In this document: piece by piece, positions 1 to 13,100 of the stretch
How positions within the stretch are numbered: position 1 is the first letter of the stretch
Layout: each line of letters starts with the position of its first letter
DNA from: Stenopsyche tienmushanensis
Lineage: Eukaryota; Arthropoda; Insecta; Trichoptera; Stenopsychidae
Assembly: GCA_008973525.1 (NCBI GenBank)
Contig: WACJ01000099.1
Span: 186,001-250,000 of the forward strand
DNA: 64,000 nucleotides
Reading direction: 5' to 3'
Position numbers and translations under genes: made by a program
Notes under the pieces: model-generated
Databases searched by the model: none
The model's input: only the letters and a program-made list of their open reading frames with translations
Told to the model about the DNA's origin: nothing

Positions 1-420
1 GAGAACCGAGTGGCCACAAGGTTTGTGTGTCCAATTGGTCCGCTCTTCGAACCGCTGATATGACGAATGAGCGGCGTCTCGCGATCGGATGCCATACCAG
101 AACATGTCTACAGAACACTTAAAATCTCTCATTATGAAACGAAATCATCCGAAGAACACTGATGGGTTGTTTAAATTTTACAATCGGTCAAAAATATTGT
201 TGTCTTTATTTTATCGCGGGCTTATGTCGTCTGGGTCGGCCCAATCTTTAAGCAATAATGAAAAAAAGAGGAACTAGACAACTTAGTATATATTATAAAA
301 ACGGATAGAGTCAATCATTGTTGGTTTAAGTAAATTAGAATGGTCGAGTAAAATAAAAACCATGTACAACTCTCGACCGGGTCGGTATTCGGTGTTTTGC
401 GCCCCAAGCCGAATAAAATG
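1..420 (+). repeat. TTAA-MITE family A, copy 1 (left end cut by window)
   Basis: This shares several blocks with 3881-4165: GAGTGGCCA, GGTCCGCTCTTCG, GCGGGCTTATGTCGTCTGGG, ACTCTCGACCGGGTCGGTAT and TTTTGCGCCCCAAGCC. It is the same noncoding element, longer here because extra sequence lies between blocks. Short ORFs inside are not genes. Confidence 0.65.
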
Positions 421-1294
421 GAACTCTATTGATATTGCTTGTGGATTGATATTCAAACATATTCTCTAATTGCGTACAATAATTTTTAAGACTTATTTTT
501 AAAGGTCCACTTGTAAAATGGCCGAGATATGCTGCCATCAATTTAGAGTGAATAATACATAATTTATTCCAAATAAATAAGTAATGAATGCGTACTGAGG
601 CAACGAAATTCTACGAAAGTCAGTTCTTTCAAATAATTTCAAATGGAAAAATATTGAAATTCGTTCCCAGACAGGGCTTATAAGTTTCTTTGAATATAAA
701 TCTTTTTTAATTTAGGAAATGTGCTTGGTGGTTTATATTACTTTTATTTTATTACCTTTATAGAAATTTATGGGAAGACTTCAAAGAAGTCGATTGAAAA
801 ACGTTACGTTATAGAGAGCTTGTTATCTCTTTTATACTTTGAGGCAATATGGATATTTATGTGTTTTTGATATAAACACAAAACATGTCCGTTTAAATTA
901 TTCTTACAAAGCTGATTCTTTCACATTTTTTTATTTTGATATTGTAAGCAAACAAAGGGCAGACCATGTTGTTGCCGACATTTATAACGAATTTTGAAAT
1001 CTGTATATAAATATCATAAATAAGCTATTTTATAGCTGCTTATAATAAATATTATAGGCACTTAATATTGCAATGATCTTAAAGTTGCATTAATTCAATC
1101 AAGTTTCTGCGCTACAACTTCTAGTAGCCACGTTTACCGAAGTCTTAGCCACTTTGTATCAAATGTAGATGACATTTATTTAACAATAATTAACGTAAAC
1201 TACTTGTAGACAAAAAAAACAGCTTTGTATATTTTAATTTAATGCCATGAAGTATGAAGTAGACATCTTCATAATTCATCTCTCCCAAATTCAA

Positions 1295-1381
1295 AGGCAT
1301 TCAATCGCCAGACTGTCATAATGATAGTCCGGAAACACGCCAGAACACAACTATTAACTTATCCACATATGTTAGAAGTCC
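1295..1381 (+). repeat. Foldback family F, partial copy
   Basis: It matches one arm of the element at 16533-16917 (TCGCCAGACTGTCATAATGA, CACGCCAGAACACAACTATT). Only the right arm is present. Confidence 0.6.
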
Positions 1382-1499
1382 TTGGGATAGATTTTTTTTT
1401 ATAAATATATTGCAAATGATAAAGTTGTCATGTTAGCATCCCTTAATTAATTTTTTCTTCGGTTCACAATAATAAGATAAATTCGTTTTTGTAATTGCT

Positions 1500-1690
1500 A
1501 TCAAGTGGTAAGTCTGCGATTTAGCGGTTAGACTCGCAACTCAAACATCTTGAGTTCGAATCATAAGATGTGGTTGACGACCACAACCTTAAAACAAATA
1601 AACGCTATGAAAAGCATATCAAAGTGGTCGGCCGTGTAAAATAATACCACGGAGGCGACCATAAAAGCCAATTATAAATTAATATTGTAG
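1500..1690 (+). repeat. Possible tRNA-derived SINE
   Basis: TTAGCGGTTAGACTCGCAAC and GAGTTCGAATC resemble the A and B boxes of an RNA polymerase III promoter at tRNA-like spacing. A non-tRNA body (GACGACCACAACC, ACCACGGAGGCGACC) follows. No clean cloverleaf was found, so it is not a functional tRNA. A second copy was not found in the window. Confidence 0.35.
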
Positions 1691-1914
1691 AGATAATAAA
1701 ATAAGATCGTTTATTAAGATCTTTAATAAACTGTGCAGACTTCCAGTTTTTAAACTTTTTAGAAAATTGCTCATATTTATTCTATGCCATAATATACTTT
1801 ACTCCACCTTAGCATAATTAGGATAGTCTAGTAGTATTTGTCACATAGTCATTTCAATATTTTTTAACATCTAAATCTATTGAATAACATATTGAAACAA
1901 CTATATTATATATT

Positions 1915-2035
1915 TAAAAAAATCAATGTTTATTTGTTCATATTTTATGCGCTGCCAAAGCGTTCATCATATTGCGATGAAAGTTTGAGAAATTGTTGTG
2001 CGCATCTTTGTGAACGTTATAGAATTAGTATAAAT
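1915..2035 (+). repeat. Dispersed repeat family I, copy 1
   Basis: Similar over about 120 bp to 15441-15562: ATCAATGTTTATTTGTTCAT, GCGTTCATC, GCGATGAAA, TGTTGTGCGCATCTT, TAGAATTAGTAT. Both copies have the same orientation. The type of element is not identified. Confidence 0.6.
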
Positions 2036-2111
2036 ATTGTTTTTGTGCGCAATTTGTTATGCGAGATGTTTAGCGTATGCACCATGTCAGCGCATATTGG
2101 CCTGATTAAAT

Positions 2112-2760
2112 GAAGCTCGAGTCTGCATAACTTTGAAACAGCTATATAAAATAAGAAAATAATATTTTTGGTAACATTTAAACGACGTCTTGCAATTTTC
2201 ATTGCGATTTTTGCGACCTTTTGGCCCTATTTTGTCAGTTTTTTTTTAATAGTTAAAAATTAATTTTTGATATAAATCTGGTAACAGTAATAGAGGGTTA
2301 TATAGAAAAAAATCGTACCCAATTTGAGGTAAATTAATTAATTAAAACTTGAGATATGATGTCAACCGTGTTTAAAAAAGTAGTTTCGAGTAAAACGCGT
2401 TAAAATATTTCATTTTGGTAGGACCGGTCAAGTTGTCACATCACTAAAAGAACTATTACTCCGTAAGTAGTTGGAATTTTGAAAATTCCTTTGGAGAATA
2501 TATTTTTAAAAATCGAAATATTAAAAAAATGCAAAAAAAACGAAATCATTTTTTTCAAAAATTTTACCCAGAATTAAGGGCTAAGGCAGAATATGATTTA
2601 CACAGTCCCAAATTTTGGTTAGTGTTGATGATTATTTTCCTATTTTATCCAAAATATCTCGATGTGTACTCTTTACGAAATTAAAAAAAATCCTTTAAAA
2701 AAACCGTATAACTTCGAAAAATCGCACTAAAAGAGGTTTGAGTGTACATTGCTCTCTTTG
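2112..2760 (+). repeat. Repeat family J (pogo-like MITE?), copy 1
   Basis: The left part, GCATAACTTTGAAACAGCTA then GGTAACATTTAAACGACGTC, and the right part, AAACCGTATAACTTCG to GGTTTGAGTGTA, recur at 4745-5110. The right end read backwards begins TACACTCAAACCTC, similar to ends of pogo/Tigger elements. It is AT-rich and noncoding. Confidence 0.5.
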
Positions 2761-3880
2761 TCTATACATCTTTTTTAAATTTTATTGATACTTGGAGTTG
2801 ATAGTTTGAACAAAAATGCTAATGATCCAAGTATTTTTATACATTATTATAGAATCACGCAGCTTGATGCGAATTTTCATACTATGTACTCAAACAAAAA
2901 AAAATCATCCGCATTAAAAAAAATATATAAAAGCTTTGGCATGCCATGCAGAGAGTTGAATTCATCATAAACTAAAACAGAATATGAATGCTCGTCTGAT
3001 ATCAGTGGGGCTGCAAAATAATTGTGCAGATTGGCAAAAGGGTAGACTTGATTTAATTAAAGCTTATGCATCCGGTCAAACGCAACCCTTTCATCAAAAA
3101 TTGCAATAGAGCAGAAATTTAAAGCTTTTCTCGAAGCACCAATTTTGCAGATTTGAAATGAAACTACTTGTGCAAAATTATTTTTTAACTAAACCATCCT
3201 CATTTTATAATCGTTACTTATATTGTGAGCTGTGTCACGAATGCGCTTTAATTCTGATCCGAGCAAATAGCATTAAATCCCATACAAAGCTTCAGCGATC
3301 GCTCTTTAATATTCTGACGAATTTAAATATTTCGCAAATAAGGCAACTTTCCGCATAAAATAGCCGCGAATCCATGAATTTTAATACTTATCGCCCCCCA
3401 CATGAATATGAAGTTTTTATTTCTATCGTACTGTGACTTTTCCGTAAAATATTTAATACGCAGTATGATTAATTCAGGCGTGAAATTAATATGCTAAGTT
3501 TTAGTATTCGTGTTGAAGTTCTCACGTGCAGCACATACATTTTAATTGTCGATCAATATACAAACTATCTTTCGCTTTTTATCATTTCATAACTAATTAT
3601 ATGTTACTTTTTTTAGTAATAGATAATTGTTGACCAATTTAGCGTTTGACTTACATCGATATGTAATTTATTGTCACTCTTCGATTTACAAAGGGCAAGT
3701 ATCTAAATTGCGCTCCCCCTCCCTGGAAATCCATTTTTTTAAATATTAAATATTATTATTTTTTGTATTTTATATCTCAGCGAATTTTTAAGTATGGTAA
3801 AAAGGTTATCGTTGACTCTCAGCTGACTTGAGCTATTTATTAGCTCATCGTACTGATCATAAAAAATGTTGCACAAACCC

Positions 3881-4165
3881 TTAACGAGGACGGAGTGGCC
3901 AGAATATGGTTTATATGCTCAATCGGTCCGCTTTTCGGACCGCTGATATGATGGATGAGCGGCTCGTGATCATATGCCACACCTGAGCATAATGATAGCG
4001 AAAATATTTTATTTTATTTTATTGCGGGCTTATATCGCCTGGATCGGCGGTGTAACTCTCGACCTGGTCGCATGTGTAACTCTCGACCGGGTCGGTATTT
4101 TGCGTTTTGCGCCCCAAGCCCAGTTGCGCCCGAGGCTGACGTCTGCTTTGCCGCATCCTCGTTAA
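3881..4165 (+). repeat. TTAA-MITE family A, complete copy
   Basis: It starts TTAACGAGGACG and ends CATCCTCGTTAA, so it has near-perfect 12-bp terminal inverted repeats with TTAA at both edges. It is 285 bp, noncoding and relatively GC-rich. TTAA target duplication is the hallmark of piggyBac-superfamily elements. Confidence 0.75.
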
Positions 4166-4744
4166 AACCCTGCAAATAGCCCCCTTAACAAAAAAAAAAA
4201 AAAAAATCGGTCCATATGCAAAACATCTCGTATAAATATTATTTTTAGCAGAAAACATACTATAAATCTAAAAAGCTTTTTCAAATGAAAAATCTATCAA
4301 TTTAAGGTTATCTTTTTAAAGATATTCTTATAATATGGAGTGGTAATTAAGACCAAATAAAAACCATCCGAGGCACCAATTCAAGATGCTTATATCATAT
4401 TCTTGGCGTTTAAATTATTCAACGATGGAGCTTACACTGAGTATCCTTAAAACTTACCTCGCCTAAAAGCCTGAAAAGTCAGCGTCCGACAGTGACAATA
4501 AATAATTGCGAATATCCTCTTACTTTATAAACTTTTCTGGATAAATATTTAGCAGAGACATGCTAACTTTTAGTGTGTTAGAACAAGGATGGGTAAAAGG
4601 CGTTTATATATATATTTATTTTTTTGCCATAATTCAGAGCCATTTACACTATTTTGATTTTTATTATAAACTACGATAATGAAAATAAACATCCTCAATT
4701 GAGTTAATTGTATATGATAGTAATCCATGACAAATACAATTAAT

Positions 4745-5110
4745 CCATGGATTTTAAAAACCGCATAACTTTGAAACAGCTATACAAATTATATCCAAAA
4801 TCGCATAAAAAAAGTTAACAAAAAAAAATAGAAAAACGTTAAGGCAATAAATATAATAATATTTTTGGTAACATTTAAACGACGTTTTGCAATTTTCGTT
4901 GCGATATTCGATATGACTAAAAATCGCTCTCTTCTTCGGAAGAAATAGTATACCCAGTGTCAATGTCATCATTGTTCTGTGTAGATTTTCTCTTTCCAAC
5001 AATATAATTCATAATTAGTAAAAATTAAATAAAAAAATATCTTTAAAAAAACCGCATAACATTGAAATCGCATAAAAAAAGTCGCACAAAAAAAGGTTTG
5101 AGTGTATATA
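4745..5110 (+). repeat. Repeat family J, copy 2 (shorter)
   Basis: It matches copy 1 at both ends but has a shorter middle. The block AAAACCGCATAAC occurs twice in the copy, at the start and near 5038, as direct repeats. Confidence 0.5.
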
Positions 5111-5650
5111 AAGTTAATAAAAATGAACGCTGCTTTTTATTAACCAATGGCAAAAGTTGATTGTGGCTTTAGAATTGTAATTGTAAAATTTAAACTTATC
5201 AAATTACTACCCAAATCAGAATACATTTGAAAACAATTAAAAATACCAAAGATGGTTCAAAATGATTCATTCAAAATATAAAAAAGGAATGATAATTGGA
5301 AGTGGATGATACTATTTGTTGAAATAACAAAAATGAAAATGAACTTGGATACTTGGAGTGTGCAGAAATATAAAAGCATTATTGTTGTGAATAAAAAAGG
5401 GACGTTCTATTCGAATCAAGCATCCAAAAAACAAAGGTCGTTGAAAGGGTACCAGAATCCACCCCAAAATCCAATCTTGCAGCCTTTTTGGCATTTTTGT
5501 CTCAAATATTGTAGGGATATAATTTATTCTGAAGTGCTCAATCTCGACTGAAAAATGACGATACAGTCTGATTCCAAAATTACTCCTTAAAACAATCAGC
5601 ATACTGTAACATTAAATAACTATTTACTACACACAAGAGAGAGATCTGGC

Positions 5651-5760
5651 TGCAGGAAGGACGACCTTTCGCAGCCAAGGCTAAACGACGACTCTCCCGA
5701 CTCCCGCCTTCTGCGTGTCACTACCCAACCGGCAATGCACAAGAAGCGATCCGTCGGTAT
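5651..5760 (+). repeat. GC-rich repeat family H, copy 1
   Basis: It shares GGCTGC-GGAAGGACG, TCGCAGCCAAGGCTA and CTCCCGAC-type blocks with 7603-7676. The two GCTGC/GCAGC blocks can pair as a short hairpin. The parent element is not identified. Confidence 0.5.
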
Positions 5761-6916
5761 GCAGATTCAATGTTTCTGTAGGGCCACAAGAGATGGCGCT
5801 GTTAAAATAACACATTGCACTTGAAAAGAGACGGAAGATTTCGCTGTTAATTTGGCGAATTAAATCTGCTTAGATTAACAGGGCTATTAAGTGGGAATAG
5901 TAAATCGCTCACGTTACAATATCATACAAATATAAATTCATTTATTGAAATCAAAAAACTGCAGTAGAAGATCATGTTTCATTACCTGTACTATTCAAAC
6001 ATCGATCCAATTAGATCATCATAGATGATGAAACGCTTAGATCTAACGAACGATATTCTTATCCGGCATACCTAATAAAACTCTACCAAGATATCTGACT
6101 TTGAACATAGAATTGAATGTATAATATGTCTGTCTGTTTGCTATACAATCCTTTAAACTGTAAAATATTACTATAGATATAAATAAGTTTTTTAGTTTTG
6201 TCTATTTCTAGAAAAACGGTAATGTTTTATAATCTAATTACGGACGTCAGTTTGACAACCACTGCTTTAGAGCCTACGATAAATAAATTTATTTTTAATC
6301 CTCTTATATGACAAACTTAAATACCATGTCGCTTTTATATCTGATTAGCCACCCGAGCAAAGATGACTCATGCACGTATAATTCGTAAGCCGGATAATCC
6401 GCAATCGGATAATCAATATGTGCTTCGAGTGTGGATAAGATGATTAAAAATAAATTTAATTTAAGGATTGTTGAGCAGAGTGCATAATCTTATGGAAAGA
6501 ATATAAGAATTAGTATTAGTCCCGATGCAATTAGGAAATTTATGCTAGTTGGATGTGAAGCATCAAGTCCTCATACTGTCCAGGTTCTTTTTTTTGTATT
6601 CAGGCTTTATTCATCAGGTCAATGATTTATTTTGAAGCGTTGAGCCTATAGCTAACTCAATGTAGCACACTTTCTTCATCGCGTGCTACTTAAAACAAAA
6701 CAAAGCACCAAAAAGCCACCCTAAGGAGCGCCACCCCTCGGTATGAATGGTTCCGCTCTTCCGGCATCGCTGCGACGCGGTTTATTATATTCTACGATTG
6801 CTCATATCGTAAAAAGAAGAGTTGCAGAAAAAAGAGGAGACAATTAAAACATGGAACTAAAAAAATTATTCACTATAATGAAATTACAAAAAAAGTATAT
6901 TTTCAGAATAATATTT

Positions 6917-9175
6917 GAAATTTGGCTTTACTAACTTGATTAGCAATGGAATAGAGAAGCAACAATGCATATTGTGCAAAATTGTTCTCAGTCGTGAGTC
7001 TATGAAACCTTCAAAACTCAATCGTAACTCAGAGACGAAGCATTCTCGAAACTATTTGCAAATATCAGAGTTTTGATCGAACAGGAAGTTTTCAGCAAGC
7101 GACTACAACATTAGTGCAAGCATCATATGAAGTCGCATTGGAAATTTCCAAACAAAAAAAAACCTCACACAATTGGAGAAAAGCTCATCAAACTCTGCAT
7201 GTTGAAGATGGTGAAATTAATTCTTGGGGATTCCAATGAAATAAAGATGCATCAAATATCTCTGTCTAATAATACTGTTCGACGGCATATATTAGAAATG
7301 TCCGTAGATGCTAAAGAGCAGATTTTGAATGAAATCAAGATTTCATCATTTTCTTTTCAAGTGGAATTGGACAATCCAACACCAACGACATTTTACATAA
7401 TTTGTAAAAATTCCAATGACTATGTATATGCAAAGAGTAGTCATAGAGATAAAAATGACAGCTGGATATATTATGTCTATATGAATGATGCAATCGTTTG
7501 CTTGACGATGGAATAAATAGCCTTTTTAAAATTAAATAGCAATATGAAAATAAAATTGATACAACACGGGTTAATGACTTTAGAAATGAGAATATTTTGA
7601 TACGGCTGCGGGAAGGACGTTATCTCGCAGCCAAGGCTACGACTCCTCACGACCCCCGCCAAGAGCAGTCGCAGAGAGAAAAATTGACAGCTGGATAAAA
7701 TGTTTATATGAATTGTTTGCTTGATGACAGAATGTACAGGCTTTTTAAAATTTATATGAAAATAAAATCGATACAATGCACCACGGGTTAATAACCTTGG
7801 AAATAGGAACGTTAAGGTTTCTTCTTTTATTCTTGACCGTTATTTCGTTTTAATTGATCCTGCTATCGAAAAAACCCTTTTAATTATCATTGAGGTTGGT
7901 TTCATCGACAGTAGAGAATCATAGAGAATATCTAAAAAATATCACACCTTTTATTGGTGGGATTTGAATAGTTATTCAATAAACTTTATATAATCAGCAA
8001 AGTATTATACAAAAGCAGATACATTGTCTCGACGAGTCTTTTTTCTATCCCTTCGCTTGCATCTCCTTTAATATCTAATTTGTCATGCAACCTAAACAAA
8101 TCTACCAAAGAAGACGAATTTATTATTACTAATGAACCTTATAAATTGCGTAATAAAAAAACGAATATTATACTATTCGTTTTATAAATATTCGAATTTA
8201 CGAATATTGTAAAAAATGGCAAATAAATACGAATATCCAATGCACAATCTATGCTTGAGTCATCGGGCTTTCAGAAAATAGTAAAATAACTAAATCCTTC
8301 GTCTAATATTAATATCCGTCTGTTTAAAGAACTGTGCAAATAAATGGATTCTGATCACTAGGTTCTTCTTTTCTACACTGCAGTACGCTGGTTATCCAAA
8401 GGAAATGTTGTGAATCGTATCTTTAAATTAAAAGATGATACCAAGTTGTTCCTGGAAGTTGTGTATGGAATTGCAGAGAATCATAATCTTTTGGTATACT
8501 TTAACGACAAAACTTAGTTGAAGATTAGTACATCTAGCTTATATTGAAGTTTCAGAGAAAGATAACGAATACTATCGCATTTAACGATAATCTTGGAGCT
8601 TTTTTATCCAAGCTGCAAAACTGGTGAAAAAATATAAATCTTGGACACATTGCCATATTTGAGAAACTCTTCAGTGTTATAGATGAATCTGAAAGTGAAA
8701 TAAATGCAAATTTGAAAGGGGGAGGCTACTGGGTATCTCGAATCTCTTGAAAACAAACTTCAGCGTTACTTCCCTGAGCTGAAAAAATAAGAAACTACAT
8801 GGATTTATAGAATGATTTCTCGGCACGTTTAATGAAAAATTGCTCACACAATTCTGGTGTGGTATGTATCATTCATACCAAAATGTGACGATGTTTGCCT
8901 TTCGAGTTTTAATTCCATTTGTGTCTACATATCTTTGCGATAGTGGATTTTCAACTCTTCGTTTAAAAACAAACAAAGAAATTAAATGTTGAGAATGACA
9001 TGAGGTTGACGTTAACTAGTTAATAACATACAATTTCAACTATCAAATTAAATTAATTATTATGCATAATTTTTTAAAAAATATACTAAAAATACTATTT
9101 TAATTATCTTATTAAAAACATGTATTTTTTAAATGCATCGGTGTCGCGGGCCACCCGAAAAAGGTTGGGAACCAA
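6917..9175 (+). pseudogene. Decayed hAT transposase, ZBED5/FAM200 type
   Basis: Several fragments of one transposase appear in order but in different frames. They are a BED finger part at 6917-7050 (QCILCKIVLS, SMKPSKLNRNSETKHS), an open stretch at 7127-7516 (KKPHTIGEKLIKLCMLKMVK, QISLSNNTVRRHI), TAVRWLSKGNVVNRIFKLKD near 8377-8460, LENKLQRYFPELKK near 8750, and FVSTYLCDSGFSTLRLKTNK near 8915-8975. A hAT-like right end, GGTTGGGAACCA, occurs near 9157. Frameshifts, stops and the insertion around 7520-8340 show that it is dead. Confidence 0.8.
7603..7676 (+). repeat. GC-rich repeat family H, copy 2, between a local duplication
   Basis: This copy sits between two similar segments, 7447-7590 and 7680-7800. 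Each segment reads GACAGCTGGATA, a Met-Asn-like stretch, TTTGCTTGA, then AAAATAAAAT-GATACAA and GGGTTAAT. So the hAT fragment is duplicated around the insert. Confidence 0.5.
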
Positions 9176-9979
9176 AGCTCTAAAATGTTATTTATTTACA
9201 CAAGCGTTCAATATCAAGCGGAGTTCAGTTTCGTGGACTCAAATTAAACGCGGCGGCGGCCGAATGAGAAGTCCGTTTGACGCATTTTAAAATATCAACT
9301 CTAACAGACTCAGATGGGTTGAATTACTCATTATGAAGCTTTTATTCGCGCTACAAGTTAAGTTATTAACCAAGTGTTAATTTTGGGCTCAAATCCAAAT
9401 TGTAAAAATATGAATAAATTTAATAGGTCATGATTATTTATATTTTTGATCAATCATCAGATCAATTGATCAAATTAAAATATCTTTATATTATTAAAAT
9501 CATTATTATTAATTAAAAATTCATTATCATTATTAAAAAATCCTATTCAATTAATCACACGTGAAAGACAATATAAAACTACGTCCTCGTATTTTATTTA
9601 AATGGCTTCGAAAATTCCAAAATATCTCAGAAAAGTTTTTCAATTGAATACCCCAATATTAAGTTGAAATCTCGCGTCGTGAACTTGCCGTATGAATTCA
9701 TATATAGCCTGAGTTTGTTGTTATTAATTCAGCATCGAAAAGAACGTTGAACTTCGATAAAGGCTAGCAAAAATAGCAATATGAGATTAAATTCCTGGAA
9801 AAATATATTGAATGTTATCAATCACTTTCTGAAGTTATTCGAAATGAAATTGCCATCAATCGACCTTCCGAGAATATTAGATGAAAAATTGAAAACGACG
9901 ATGGGAAAATATTCTTTCTATCGACGTTCGCGAGGGTGCTTCGCAAAAATTCTGATTTTCGATTTATTTTTCATTGCAG

Positions 9980-10188
9980 GACGACCTCCAGATCTCGTGG
10001 CGTGCTTGATTACAGTCCTGATGACTATTCTGATGGCAGCCGGAGTCAAGAAATCCCTTATCTTCAACAACGTCCTCAACGTAATCAACTTGTCGGTGTG
10101 GGTTTTCATAATGGGAGCCGGAATGTTCTACGTCAGCAGCGACAATTGGACTCAACACAAGGGCTTCTTACCATACGGCTGGAGTGGG
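9980..10188 (+). CDS. SLC7A14: SLC7A14-like exon a (first exon in window)
   Basis: The acceptor follows a pyrimidine-rich tract ending in ttgcag at 9979. The exon enters in the middle of a codon and ends in phase 0 at the donor ggg|gtaaaa. It encodes two hydrophobic segments, [18 protein letters not shown] and [16 protein letters not shown], then the loop [18 protein letters not shown]. The frame stays open upstream to 9781, but that part does not resemble any SLC7 protein and is taken as intron. Confidence 0.88.
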
Positions 10189-13100
10189 GTAAAATTATAC
10201 TTTTAAGTCATATTAGCCATAATTTAGGTTCACAATTGTTGCTTGACAATGAATAGTCAAGTTGCTGCGCCAATTATCCGACATTTTTTTTAAGCACAAG
10301 GAAACCATATGCCATCAAGCTGTAGCAAGAAATTCTTAGAATATATTAAAATTAATCCTATTATTAATACATCACAGATGGGGTTCCCTTATCGATATCC
10401 TTATTTCCAGGGCCATAATTTTTCACTCTTTTCACTAGAATTGCAACTTTGGCTTCCGCTTTTAGTCTTCAGAGTGTCTTGGACACGACCATAGACTTGC
10501 AGCGTTTCATGAACGCATTGGCAACACTCTCAAAGGTCTCCAAGAAGTTGATAGCACACAATATACCTTCATTTCTTCGGATATCTGCTTTCAGTTGTTC
10601 AACTATTTTTGCCTATCAATGTGTTGCGAAAATAAAAGGACAGGGTTACCGTGCAAGTCTGCCAGTTTACTTCTGAAGAAGTAGATTTTGCAAAGGAGTG
10701 TTGATACTTGGCTAATGACGCCACTCCAGAACAGTCAAGGGAGAATAATAAAATTGGTCAACGATAGGAATGATGCGAATATCTTAATTATCAAAACAAA
10801 CGCCTGCTCTCAAGACAACACGAATGAAAGTCGTTTTATGTTGATACGTGTAGGGGTACCTTTACGGTACGTCTTTGCCATCGATGCACGAGTGTATGAT
10901 GAGACGCAAGTCACCCGTCTCTGTCTCACGATTTCCAGTTCGATAGGGTTAACTTAAATATAGAAAATAACCGCTACAGTAATTATTTGTAGTATTACCG
11001 CCACTGTTGTGTGGAGAACCTTTGAAACCCTTCGAAAAGTCGAACATGATCACATCCTTGGCCAATAGCAGAAGAGGCCACGATCCTCAGCAATGAGGGA
11101 CCGATTTAAAAGAAAAGATACATAGATTCCATCTTGTCTACAATCTTCCATTCAAACAATATTATCCTAATGCAATCATATGTGGATCACCACATGTAGA
11201 TCATTTTCCCCCAAAGAGGTCTTCTATGAAAATCGCCTAATATGTGAAGTCTTGCTTTGTCATCTATCCATTTATTGTATGCGTATCTCTATCTATATCG
11301 TTATTCCAACTAATGGCTGTAAAATATCAATACAGATTCGGTGATAACTCTATCAAAGATACTGAGTGCGGCAAGAAAACTTCCTTATTTGAAACGCGCG
11401 CCTTGAAGCGACAGTTATTTCAAAAAGGTCGGGATAGCACTCGTTTAAAAGAACGGAGAACTTAAGTAACGACCAGACGAACGAAGGGCGCTTAATAAAT
11501 CATTCATTTTAATTACGCATAACCTGTATGGTAGTACGGTCGCCTATTTGCGAGCGAATTCCAGTAAATTAGAAAGAGCGTTCTTACGCGGTGAGCTTGG
11601 AGAGAAACAGAGATAGATAGTGTCTCGCATGTACGACGTACGATTGTACAGATCAGTGTTCCCCGACCGATGATCTGCGGCCCGAGGCCGTATATTAAAA
11701 TTATATTAAATCGTAGCATCTCCTTCGAGATAAAAACTGATTCTTTGAGATTGTCGCGTACAAAAGGAGGATTTAGATTTCTACTTTTGTGAGAATTTTT
11801 CATTGTTGCTGACGTCGACAGGAAAGATGTTTTGAATGTAATAAGTCAACATTTGAAGGCATTGGTACTAAAATTGAATCACCATTGTCCCGAAAATGAG
11901 GATCCTCGTAAAGGAAATATTTGGATTGATAATCCCTTTATGGAGGACGTCATTTCATGAATTCTTACAAGTATATGTCAGAGACAACACTATAGTTAAG
12001 ATATGTCCATCTGTCACAATGTAAGATTTTTTTAAAAAATGCATAAATAACTTTAGCAATCGACGCTCTTCTGACGCCAAGATGTCGGCTATCTTCGTCG
12101 CTGCGACTTGGCTGATCGCGTTGTTGGTACGCGAACCCGCTGCTGAGAGCATTTCGACGCGATGCGTAATCGATAGCGGTGAAATCCGCAACAATGGTCC
12201 TGACCCGCGAATCGGCAGCGATGAACGACGGAACACGTTTATGATTTCATTAGCTCGATGATAGCTCGGCACAGCGTATTTATTCGATTAATCTACACAC
12301 ATAGTAGAATCAGTGGCAAGCAAGCGAATGTGCTTTATACGGAGCAAGCGGGTGATGATTCATCCGATGGTAGACGCTTTGTTGTAGCGTCCAGCTGGTC
12401 ATCCGAAAAAATCCTTATCCGTTGGGTTCTGCTCCACGATTCTTATACTCGTCCTCTTTCTTTTCGGCTTAATTTCTTCAATTGCGTCGACTGCTTTTTT
12501 GATAATTCGCCGCTGATGTGATGACACCTCATTGGAGGTCAGTACTGGCGTCATCATTCAATTATCACCACTCCTTTGCAGAAATCTCTTCTTGAATGTA
12601 GAAAATCCGAATCTCAAATTTGTCGACTAATAATGATTTGTTAATGATACAATAAATCGATTTCAAGTGTATTGTTTATGTTTACTTGAATAAATTATCG
12701 AATATTGTGTGCTATCGACAGTGTTTATTTATTTACGTACAAGCTTCGTACACGCTGCGACGGCCCTGACAGATAAGTGGATTTATACGTATGATAAATG
12801 GCGGACAAGCCAATATAGCATCTAAGTTTATCATGATTTTAAATTAGCTCAAGGACTAAGTTCGCTGCTCAATGGTACACATTTTGTTCGGTCAATTATT
12901 CGCATTAAAATTGTACAGCGGATGCACTTAAAAGTTTGCATCGAGGCTACATACAACTTCTACGCTCAGTTTATTATGCAAAAAATCATAATCAAATTCG
13001 ATGCATTTCCTTAATTAAGACCGATTAAAAAGTTTTTGAAACGATTCTTCGAAATTTGTATGACTTCATCATCTTTCCGGGGCGAGTGTTGAAATAATTC

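Noticed and set aside
1500..1580. A functional tRNA gene
   Set aside because: A- and B-box-like words are present, but acceptor and anticodon stems do not pair; a SINE head is the better reading.
4019..4258. ORFs on both strands of the 3881-4165 element
   Set aside because: They lie in a noncoding TTAA MITE; the same bases recur without an open frame in the other copies.
9781..9979. Open frame continuing upstream of transporter exon a
   Set aside because: It is in frame with the exon, but the residues do not resemble SLC7 proteins and a good acceptor lies at 9979.
1..9979. Search for the missing first exons of the SLC7A14-like gene
   Set aside because: No segment resembling the GVGVYVLAG-type first helices was found on the plus strand; they probably lie upstream of the window.
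11955..12530. Overlapping ORFs in a GC-richer patch (12080-12530)
   Set aside because: No family match, frames break repeatedly, and the region is flanked by hAT and family B/D debris; a host gene is not supported.
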